Shown here one piece after another: positions 18,733-25,835 of a stretch of 64,000 nucleotides of DNA (the stretch's first letter is position 1; every line of letters starts with the position of its first letter). The notes under the pieces are model-generated. The model was given only the letters and a program-made list of their open reading frames with translations, was not told the origin of the DNA and did not search any database. The position numbers and the translations under genes are program-made. The stretch covers positions 26,871-90,870 of the forward strand of contig JBBEBG010000028.1 in the NCBI GenBank assembly GCA_040882465.1, in the 5' to 3' direction. Source of the DNA: Gemmatimonadota bacterium. Lineage in GTDB: Bacteria; Gemmatimonadota; Gemmatimonadetes; Longimicrobiales; Gaopeijiaceae.

Positions 18733-19230
18733 TTACGGGGTTCCATCAGTGGAGTGATCCATGGGCATCCCTCCCATCGGCATATCCATGGAGCCCATAG
18801 AGCCGATCGTGACCCCCGCCGGAAGAAGCGACTCGAGGTAGCCGAAGAGAAGACGCGCGTCGTCGTCGCCGAGCGCCATGGGCGGCATCGCCGGCGGAAT
18901 TCCCGTCTGGACCATCCGGAGGAGCACTTCTTCCGTGTGGTGCGCGAGGTGGTCGAGGATGCTCGGCGGCTGTATGGGGAGGGTGGCCGCGAGTGGACCG
19001 TTCCCCGTGGCGCCTGTGCCATGGCACTCCATGCAGTTCGCTTCGTAAAGCGTCCGCCCCTGGGCGAGCTCCGGGCTGGGCACCGGCCCGGTGGGCGCCG
19101 ATGGCCTCCCCACCAGCATGTAGAGTCCGACGCCGACGGCGACGACCATCAGCGCCGCGATGACCATCAGGCGGGCGCTTCCCCTCCTTCCCCACACTTC
19201 ATCCCCTTCGCTTGCGTCCGTCGTCCTCAT
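18733..19230 (-). CDS. Membrane-anchored c-type cytochrome with Met-rich tail
   Basis: A 165-residue protein with one N-terminal membrane helix (LMVIAALMVVAVGVGLYML). A mono-heme cytochrome c domain follows: heme site CMECH, probable axial Met in GIPPAMPPMALGD, and a C-terminal helix LLFGYLESLLP. The last 20 residues (MGSMDMPMGGMPMDH) are rich in Met and end with His, a pattern often used to bind copper. It is the third gene after copC and copD in the same direction (58-base gap after copD), which supports a link to copper. GGAGA lies seven bases before the ATG. Confidence 0.85.
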   Translation of the reverse strand: MRTTDASEGDEVWGRRGSARLMVIAALMVVAVGVGLYMLVGRPSAPTGPVPSPELAQGRTLYEANCMECHGTGATGNGPLAATLPIQPPSILDHLAHHTEEVLLRMVQTGIPPAMPPMALGDDDARLLFGYLESLLPAGVTIGSMGSMDMPMGGMPMDHSTDGTP

Positions 19231-19288
19231 CTCTCGCTCTCCTTTCCGATTCCGGGACCGACCGTCGTCCCCCCGCGCGAATAAACCC

Positions 19289-20260
19289 TCAAGGCTTCGC
19301 CGTATGCGTGAGAATCGCCGTGAGAAGCAGGACTCCCATGGCAACCGTCACTTCCAGCGCGGCCCGGCGACGCATCACATCCTCCCCGTCCGCCGAATCG
19401 CTCCCGGGAAGCCCTCGCCGCCAGTTCAAGAATCCCAGGAGCATCACGACACCGGCGGCACCGACCTTCGCGGAAAGGACGCGGCCGTAAGTGGTGGTCC
19501 AAAGATCCGACGGAGAATGGAGGTGTGTCCAGGAAAGTACTAGTCCCATCGAAACGAGGGTGAAGACGCTCGCGATCGCCAGCGCGGAAAAGCTCCGGAG
19601 CTGAGCGACGAAAAGGGGATGGCTCATCCGCGGCGCGCCCCCCGGGCGCCCCACGGCCAGGATGAGCCCGAGAGACCCGATCCAACCGCCGGCCGCGAGC
19701 GCGTGCATCCCGTCCGCGGCGACGATCAGAGGACGCCCCGACTCCACTCCCATCGCATGGCTCGACAGCGCGAGCGTCGCGACGAGAAAGAGGACCAGCG
19801 CTCCGGCCAACCACCACGCGGGAGAGGCTGCGAGAGGTGCCGCTTCGATCTGCGGGGATACGGCGCCGACGACTTGCCTCCCCTCGCGACCGCGCCGCGC
19901 GATCAGGAACGCACCCGCGAGAAGGGGCAGGATCGCGCCCTGTGCCATCCAAACGGTGCCCCAGAAAGTCTCGAGGACGAGGAAGTTGATGTCCTCGGAG
20001 AGCGGTACGAATGGGTCGCGGAAGCCCATCACCTGGACCACCATCTTGAGGATCCAGACGCCGATCAGGAGGAGCGAGGTCGCTGCCCCGACGGTCGCCA
20101 CCCTCTTCTCGACCTCGCGCAACGCCGGCGCCCCCGCCGCCCCAGTCGCCCGCGCGGCACGCGGTGCCACGAAACCCCTCCATGCGATACAACCCACCGC
20201 AGCGGCGATGCCGGAGAAGAGGAGCCACTGTTGTAGGGGAGCGAGAATGCTCTCCGTCAT
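19289..20260 (-). CDS. copD: Copper resistance membrane protein CopD
   Basis: A 323-residue integral membrane protein of the CopD family with eight or so helices. Family signs include the His-containing segments ALSSHAMGVESG and VAADGMHALAAGGWIGSL, and the C-terminal GRVLSAKVGAAGVVMLLGFLNW. CopD is thought to move copper across the inner membrane in partnership with periplasmic CopC. Its ATG overlaps the copC stop (ATGA), so translation is coupled. The cytochrome c gene follows. Confidence 0.92.
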   Translation of the reverse strand: MTESILAPLQQWLLFSGIAAAVGCIAWRGFVAPRAARATGAAGAPALREVEKRVATVGAATSLLLIGVWILKMVVQVMGFRDPFVPLSEDINFLVLETFWGTVWMAQGAILPLLAGAFLIARRGREGRQVVGAVSPQIEAAPLAASPAWWLAGALVLFLVATLALSSHAMGVESGRPLIVAADGMHALAAGGWIGSLGLILAVGRPGGAPRMSHPLFVAQLRSFSALAIASVFTLVSMGLVLSWTHLHSPSDLWTTTYGRVLSAKVGAAGVVMLLGFLNWRRGLPGSDSADGEDVMRRRAALEVTVAMGVLLLTAILTHTAKP

Positions 20261-20676
20261 TCAGCCTTCACTTCGAAGCCGAAGTTCCCCCGCATCACAT
20301 GGCCGTCCTGCGCGATGACACGCCACTGGACAGTGTAGGCCCCCGGCGGAAGGTGCGGATCGAGGGTGATGAAGACCTGTCGCGGGTCGGGCTCGAAGGT
20401 CATGGGGGGAGAGCTCGACATCAGCGAGCGCCCGGAGTCAACGACTCGCACCGAGGTGCCTCGGAGGAGAGGCGGCTCGGAAAAAGTGAGGCGTACCTCC
20501 GTGACCGGTCCAGACACGGTCGAATCGGCGGCCGGAACCGTCTTATCCAGCGTGAGGTGACGCAAGAGCGTCCCGGCTTCCACCGGCCGAACCGACGCGG
20601 GAAACCCCAGAAGAAGGGCTCCGGCCGCCACCGCGCCGAGGAGGACCCTGCTCCGCGTTTTCCTTCCGACTCTCAT
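20257..20676 (-). CDS. copC: Copper-binding periplasmic protein CopC
   Basis: A 139-residue exported protein with the CopC beta-sandwich. A signal peptide (LLGAVAAGALLLGFPASVRP) is followed by HLTLDKTVPAADSTVSGPVTEV cut here to its key points: an early His, LTFSEPPL, and the C-terminal WRVIAQDGHVMRGNFGFEV. The early His and the DGH His match known Cu(II) ligands of CopC. GGAG lies seven bases before ATG 20676; the open frame extends upstream without sense. First gene of a copC-copD-cytochrome operon. Confidence 0.92.
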   Translation of the reverse strand: MRVGRKTRSRVLLGAVAAGALLLGFPASVRPVEAGTLLRHLTLDKTVPAADSTVSGPVTEVRLTFSEPPLLRGTSVRVVDSGRSLMSSSPPMTFEPDPRQVFITLDPHLPPGAYTVQWRVIAQDGHVMRGNFGFEVKAE

Positions 20677-20905
20677 TTCGATTCTCCACTCCGTTCCGTT
20701 ACCACCCGGTCCAATCGGTGCTCCGGGGTGACGGGGTGCGACGCCGCTCGCCACCGTCGAGGTGTATATTTGTCTTACCCCTGAGGGGGGATCGTGTGCC
20801 CCCATCTAGACTTGCAGGATCGGTGCTTGCCTTCGTGAAGCACCAAGGCCAACGTGGGGTATGAGAAAAAAGCGCACAACTCGAGCCTCTGGAAGGCAGG
20901 TCAAG

Positions 20906-21994
20906 ATGACATCGCGCTTGAGGTCCTTCCCCCTCGTCGCATTGCTCGCCGCCGCGTGTTCGGCGCTTCCCGCCTGCGCAGTTGCGCAGGTCGGCGGGGA
21001 GGCGGGCAACGGTGTGTCGGCCCTCGAGCGGGAACACCCGGACCTGTACTCACTCCTCGTCAGGCTCGAACGGGCGAACGGCGTGCTCTTCGGAAGGCTC
21101 CTCGCCGAAGGGGAGGCGGTCCGCGCCACGGGCACTGACATCCCCACCTTCGAGTTCGAGTTCGAGATGTTCGACGAGCTCGCCGCCATCGCGGACTCGG
21201 AGGGAACCGCCGACGAGCTCGCCGCGAGCGCCGCGGCCGGATACGGCGTTCTCGGAGAACGAGGAGCGGAAGTGATCGAACGGGCGAACGCCTTTCATCG
21301 CGAGCTTCTCGGAATCTACGCAAACCCGGCGGTCACGGACCGGGCCCAGGCCGTGGACGCGGCGGTGGAACGGTATCTGAGCCGTCCGGAGGTCGCGCTC
21401 CCCGCCGAGCCGAAGGACATGGACATCCTGTACGACCACCCCTACACCTGGGCCTTCAGGACGGGGTACCCCGACCTCGGGGGCTTCGTCTGGGCCGGGC
21501 ATTGGTACCAGCTCGCCGCTTCCGAGCCTCTCATGATTTTCGACACCCGCGAGGAGCGCCTCGAAGGGCTGGAGACGGTTCGCGAACGATTTTTCTCGAA
21601 GCTGAGCTATGGGGAGCCCCCGGAGTCGTTTCCGACAGAGCTTCCACTGGCGCCCCCGATCGCGCCGCTCCTGGTCTCGGCACACCCGAGGGCCGCGATC
21701 ATTCTGGACAACCTCAACATGCTTCAGGATGTCCTCGCGGACGTCCTCGTGTCTCCCACGGTGAAGGACGTCCGTGCGGCACTCGACGAGGCGGTCGCCC
21801 AGTTCGTGGACCCGACGTACCGGATGGCGGACCGCTACGACTGGATGGTCATGGCCCTGCGCCACAGCATCTTCAACCAAGGGGGTCCGGCGCTCGGGAC
21901 GATGACGCGGACCGAGCGGAACAACTCGGGGCACGCGCAGCACCTCCAGGGTGGTGGCGGTGCGATCATTCTTCCGGGAATGCCTGGAGAATGA
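20906..21994 (+). CDS. Exported protein of unknown function
   Basis: A 362-residue secreted or lipid-anchored protein (signal FPLVALLAAACSALPACAVA; two candidate lipobox Cys). The mature part is helical and acidic, with LLVRLERANGVLFGRLLAEGE near the N-terminus and WAFRTGYPDLGGFVWAGHWYQLA in the middle, but no known motif. I chose ATG 20906 (AGG five bases upstream); an ATG at 20861 adds 15 basic residues. The stop overlaps the start of the propeller lipoprotein gene (ATGA), so the two are one operon. Confidence 0.75.
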   Translation: MTSRLRSFPLVALLAAACSALPACAVAQVGGEAGNGVSALEREHPDLYSLLVRLERANGVLFGRLLAEGEAVRATGTDIPTFEFEFEMFDELAAIADSEGTADELAASAAAGYGVLGERGAEVIERANAFHRELLGIYANPAVTDRAQAVDAAVERYLSRPEVALPAEPKDMDILYDHPYTWAFRTGYPDLGGFVWAGHWYQLAASEPLMIFDTREERLEGLETVRERFFSKLSYGEPPESFPTELPLAPPIAPLLVSAHPRAAIILDNLNMLQDVLADVLVSPTVKDVRAALDEAVAQFVDPTYRMADRYDWMVMALRHSIFNQGGPALGTMTRTERNNSGHAQHLQGGGGAIILPGMPGE

Positions 21995-23067
21995 TCGGCG
22001 GATGGATCGGGCCTCTTCGTGCGCCCGTGGTGGTCGCTCTTCTCATTCTTCCCGCATGCGGCGGTGAATCCGGGGTCTCCGCCGGCCTCCCGCCGCGGCT
22101 CGAACGCCTCCGGGTGGACACCCTCTTCGCGATCGGGGCGCAGAGTGGCGAGCCGTGGGAGACCTTCGGGGGAATCTGGGACGTAGCGACCGCGCCGGAC
22201 GGAAGGTTCGCCGTGCTCGACGTAGATGCCGTCGCGGTCCACCTCTTCGACGGGGCGGGCGCCCCTCTGGGCTCCATCGCCGATCAGGGATTGGACCCGG
22301 GCACGCTTCGTAGCCCGACCGGGATCGCGTGGAACGGCGGCGATGAGCTCCGAGTCTGGGATCCGGGGAGCTCGTGGATCTCGCGCTTCTCCGTTGGGCC
22401 CTCCGGTGCCGAGTTCGTGGACCGGCACCGGGCATTCGCTTTCGGTGAGACCGGCTTCTGTACCTCGGAAGGGCGCGTCTTCCTGAGTTACTTCCAGGAC
22501 GGGCAGGTCATTCACGAAATCGGCGGCGACGGCGCGATCGTCCGGTCCTTTTCCCCGGCACCCGACGTCGCGGGGATGGAGACTCTCGTGTTGGAGCTCC
22601 AGGAGCTCGCCCTCGAAGAGCTGACCCCCTCCAAGCTTCTTTGTGTCTCCGGCGGCGTCCTCGAGGCCAGCTACTTCCAGTCGCGGATCCAGTTCCACGA
22701 CACCGAAGGGAGGCTGGTCTGGAGCCGCGAGCTGGCGGACTTCACTCCCGTCCTGGCCTACAGCCCCGACGACATGGGCGTCGGACTCCAATACGCCGAG
22801 GGCGACGGATCGCACCTCCTCCGCTCCGTCGTGCCCTGGGGTGACGGGCGCGCACTGCTCCAGCATGAGCTACGAGTCGAGGGAAGCCGTCCCGACGGCG
22901 CGGCAGACCCGATCGAATCGCGTCTCATCCGGCTCGAGGACGGCGCCGAGGAGGCACGAACCCGCTCCCTTCCGCTCATCCTAGGGACGCGGGGAAACCG
23001 CGTTTTCGAGGTTCGGCAGCGCCCGGTCCCGCAGGTGCTGGTCCTCGAGGTCACCGGGGACGGTTAG
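21991..23067 (+). CDS. Six-bladed beta-propeller lipoprotein
   Basis: A 358-residue lipoprotein (LRAPVVVALLILPAC, lipobox at Cys 23). Repeats such as IWDVATAPDGRFAVLDVDAVAVHLFD and PTGIAWNGGDELRVWDPGS mark propeller blades of the kind seen in 6-bladed BF3164-like proteins. No catalytic residues can be named. The start overlaps the stop of the upstream exported protein, with GGAGA adjacent. The 3' end overlaps a convergent gene by four bases. Confidence 0.8.
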   Translation: MIGGWIGPLRAPVVVALLILPACGGESGVSAGLPPRLERLRVDTLFAIGAQSGEPWETFGGIWDVATAPDGRFAVLDVDAVAVHLFDGAGAPLGSIADQGLDPGTLRSPTGIAWNGGDELRVWDPGSSWISRFSVGPSGAEFVDRHRAFAFGETGFCTSEGRVFLSYFQDGQVIHEIGGDGAIVRSFSPAPDVAGMETLVLELQELALEELTPSKLLCVSGGVLEASYFQSRIQFHDTEGRLVWSRELADFTPVLAYSPDDMGVGLQYAEGDGSHLLRSVVPWGDGRALLQHELRVEGSRPDGAADPIESRLIRLEDGAEEARTRSLPLILGTRGNRVFEVRQRPVPQVLVLEVTGDG

Positions 23068-23699
23068 TTCGTCGTCACGCCCAGATTTTCGACGGCGACG
23101 CCGGGGAGGACGTGATTGATACGGACGCCCCAAATCCCGTTGGTATCCGCGAGGGCCCCCGTCTTCGCCGCGGTATGGACCACCGTGCCGTTCACCAGGA
23201 ACTCCACCTGCTCCGCTCCCACGCGGACGGCGAGCTCGTTCACGGACCGCCCGTCGGCGTCGGGGCGCTGCACGGAGGGATGCGCCGTGTAGGTCTGAAT
23301 CTGGCTCGTATTCGTGTTGTCAATCCGATTGATGATCACGAACTCACCGGTTTGCGCCACCATGAAATAGAGATACCGCTGATTCTCGCTGTTGAGATTG
23401 CGCCCCCCGAAGATCAGGCCGTAGAAGTTTCGGTGGCTGCTCGGCTCGAGAAGCGTGAAGCGGCCGCTCAACGTGTAGTTCCCGCGGGCCATCTGCTCCG
23501 GCCTCCAGAGCGTCACGGCAGGCCCGGTGGTGACCTGGAAACCATTCTCGAGCGACGTGACGGTGACCTCGGGAACGTCGTCCGGGTCCGCGGCATTGTT
23601 GCTCTGGTCCACCCGCATCATGAGGGCGGCGGGCGCCTGCGCGGCTACGGGCCCGGAGAAAACGAGAGCAAGCAGCGTTATGGACAATGCACGGGTCAT
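23064..23699 (-). CDS. Secreted LamG/DUF1080-like protein
   Basis: A 211-residue exported protein (signal SITLLALVFSGPVAAQA). The body resembles the concanavalin-like fold of DUF1080/3-keto-disaccharide hydrolase domains: YTLSGRFTLLEPSSHRNFYGLIFGG, RYLYFMVAQTGEFVIINR, NELAVRVGAEQVEFLVNGTVVH and GIWGVRINHVLPGVAVENLGV. No hydrolase active site can be assigned, so it may be a sugar-binding module. It is convergent with the propeller lipoprotein gene. Confidence 0.7.
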   Translation of the reverse strand: MTRALSITLLALVFSGPVAAQAPAALMMRVDQSNNAADPDDVPEVTVTSLENGFQVTTGPAVTLWRPEQMARGNYTLSGRFTLLEPSSHRNFYGLIFGGRNLNSENQRYLYFMVAQTGEFVIINRIDNTNTSQIQTYTAHPSVQRPDADGRSVNELAVRVGAEQVEFLVNGTVVHTAAKTGALADTNGIWGVRINHVLPGVAVENLGVTTN

Positions 23700-23867
23700 C
23701 GTTGAGCTCCCAGGACGGCGTGTTTCTATCGAGTCGAGTCTAAATCTGCGTGGCCCCCAACCGGTCGGGCAAGCATCCGTGGCGGGGGCAGCGGTGTATA
23801 CCTACTATTCATCGCCGATGTTTCCACGGGTATGCCGTCCAATCCGCTTTATACCGGAGCTCAACCG

Positions 23868-24833
23868 ATGGTGAATCGACGAGGTTCTTTGCAGGAGCCC
23901 TCCTCCCCCATTTCCACTCGGCTTCGCGCCCGGATGGTCCGGCTCGGCATCGCGTCCGCTTTGCTCGCGGGCCTGGTGGCGGGAACCGGTGAGCTTACGG
24001 CCCAGGTGCCTGCGAGCGCCGTGGAGGGTCGAGAGATCATCATGGTGACGGGCTCCACCGACGGCCTCGGGCGTGCAGTCGCCCTTCAGCTCGCCGGTCC
24101 GGGCGCACATATCATCGTGCACGGACGAAACGCCGAGCGCGGCCAGGCGGTGGTCGAAGAGGTCGTGGCCAAGGGAGGCACCGCCCGCTTCATCCAGGCG
24201 GATCTCGGCTCCCTCGCCCAGGTCCGGGAGCTCGCCGCCACCGTTCTCCGCGACTACGACCGGCTGAATGTCCTCGTGAATAATGCCGGAATCGGGCGTG
24301 GACAGGACAACGCGCCGCGCGAGGTCAGCGCGGACGGGTACGAGCTCCGCTTCGCCGTGAACTACCTGTCCCACTTCCTGCTGACCCGGGAGCTTCTCCC
24401 CCTTCTGAGAGCCGGCGCGCCGTCGCGCATCGTCAGCGTGTCCTCCTCGGCACAAGGAGGAGGCACCATCGACTTCGAAAACGTGATGCTCGAGCGCGAG
24501 CCTTACGCGGGATCCTTCGCTTACGCGCAGAGCAAGCTGGCCCAGGTCTTCATGACCTTCGATCTGGCCGAGGAGCTCGCGGGCACCGGAGTGACGGCGA
24601 ACGCGGTTCACCCGGGCGGCTACCTCGACACGAGCATGGTGCGCGAGCGTGGCGGTACGGCGAACATGAGCGCCGAAGAGGGAGCCAATTTCGTCGTCAA
24701 CTCAGTCCGGTCCGCGGAGGCCGGTCAATACTTCAACACGATGACCGTCGGGCGCGCGAACGCGCAGGCCTACGACCTGGAGGCTCGCCGCCAGTTGCGC
24801 GAGCTGAGCATGGAGCTGGCCGGGCTAAATTGA
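23868..24833 (+). CDS. SDR-family oxidoreductase with an N-terminal signal sequence
   Basis: A 321-residue short-chain dehydrogenase/reductase. The Rossmann signature TGSTDGLG is a variant of TGxxxGxG. NNAG, the Ser of VSVSSSAQGG and the catalytic YAQSK are all present, and the PG motif follows in NAVHPGGY, so an active NAD(P)-dependent enzyme is likely. Unusually, an export-like segment (MVRLGIASALLAGLVAGTGELTAQ) precedes the fold. ATG 23868 has GGAG eight bases upstream; ATG 23832 and ATG 23934 are alternatives and all keep the hydrophobic segment. Substrate unknown; the sequence resembles retinol dehydrogenase/WW-oxidoreductase type SDRs. Confidence 0.85.
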   Translation: MVNRRGSLQEPSSPISTRLRARMVRLGIASALLAGLVAGTGELTAQVPASAVEGREIIMVTGSTDGLGRAVALQLAGPGAHIIVHGRNAERGQAVVEEVVAKGGTARFIQADLGSLAQVRELAATVLRDYDRLNVLVNNAGIGRGQDNAPREVSADGYELRFAVNYLSHFLLTRELLPLLRAGAPSRIVSVSSSAQGGGTIDFENVMLEREPYAGSFAYAQSKLAQVFMTFDLAEELAGTGVTANAVHPGGYLDTSMVRERGGTANMSAEEGANFVVNSVRSAEAGQYFNTMTVGRANAQAYDLEARRQLRELSMELAGLN

Positions 24834-24883
24834 CTCGAGTTTCCGCGTCCGCACCGGCATCCCTTCGAGCGAAGGAGTGAGTT

Positions 24884-25120
24884 ATGACCGAATCAAGTAA
24901 CAGCTCGGTTTCCATCGTCGCGATCATCGCGATCCTCATTCTCGTGGCGGGCGCCGTTTACTTCCTGGCATTTCGGGGAAGGGGAGGAGGAGGCGGCGGC
25001 GAAGGGCTGGACATCGACGTGGAGATCAACCAGGGGCTCCCGCTGGAAGATGGAACCGACGCGCGAACCCGGATGGTGTTCTCTGAATCGGGGTTGGAAA
25101 TGGAGGTCCATTTCCTCTGA
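24884..25120 (+). CDS. Small membrane-anchored protein
   Basis: A 78-residue product with one membrane helix (VAIIAILILVAGAVYFLAF), a run of glycines and a short acidic tail DIDVEINQG. GGAG lies six bases before the ATG. Related small proteins with helix, glycine run and acidic tail are common near envelope genes, but I assign no function. It follows the SDR gene in the same direction. Confidence 0.65.
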   Translation: MTESSNSSVSIVAIIAILILVAGAVYFLAFRGRGGGGGGEGLDIDVEINQGLPLEDGTDARTRMVFSESGLEMEVHFL

Positions 25121-25134
25121 AGCGAGGAGGCGGA

Positions 25135-25605
25135 TCAGATCTTCTTGCGGGCCGCGGCCATCTTTGCGGCCGAGAGATAACCGGGCTCGAGCCCGAGGAG
25201 ATTCGAGATTTTTCGGGTAAGATAGTGCTCGCGTTCAGCAATCTCTCCGTCGGCGAGCACGACGCCCCACATCACCTCCGCGAGGACCATCTTCTGCCCG
25301 ATATCGTAGCCCTGCTTCAACTGCGACGTGAACCGGAATTGGTCCGTGGCGTTTTCCCGCTCCTTCTGTGCGAGCTCCAGTAGAGTCCGCCCGGCTTTCA
25401 GGGGGAGTGAGAAGTGCCGCTCCAGCACCTCTTCGAGATGTGCGCGCTCGGCGGCGGAGAATTCCCCATCCGCATAGGCTACTTCCAGGAGAAGGGCGCA
25501 TGCCGCAAGGTGGAGCGGATCAAACCCGGGAGGGGTCTCGGCCGGATCTCCTTCCGAGGAGACCCTTTCGGAACGAAATAGCGAGCGGATGGCGTCGATC
25601 AGCAT
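25135..25605 (-). CDS. TerB-family protein
   Basis: A 156-residue helical protein of the TerB/tellurite-resistance fold. Family signs are AYADGEFSAAERAHLEEVL near residue 42 and the second acidic motif VMWGVVLADGEIAEREHYL near residue 110, both of the DGE..ERE metal-binding kind. TerB-like domains occur in many stress and phage-response loci, and alone do not imply tellurite resistance. It is convergent with the small membrane protein gene. Confidence 0.85.
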   Translation of the reverse strand: MLIDAIRSLFRSERVSSEGDPAETPPGFDPLHLAACALLLEVAYADGEFSAAERAHLEEVLERHFSLPLKAGRTLLELAQKERENATDQFRFTSQLKQGYDIGQKMVLAEVMWGVVLADGEIAEREHYLTRKISNLLGLEPGYLSAAKMAAARKKI

Positions 25606-25835
25606 GTCATTGGGCCCTGGAAGTAAATCGAAGGCTCACTTCGCCTCGCACCAGAATCGAGCGTAAGCCCCCGTCCCCGCCAGGGGGGGCGCGCACGTCT
25701 CGCTAGTACTCACCTGCCCCTAAAGTTAGCTTTTGCCACCGACACGCCCCTCCGCGCCGGCGGGGGCGACCGCCCGTCCCGCGCCGAAGCGGAGCGACCG
25801 CGTTCGCGCGGTAACCTGCCTACAGGGCCGACCGA

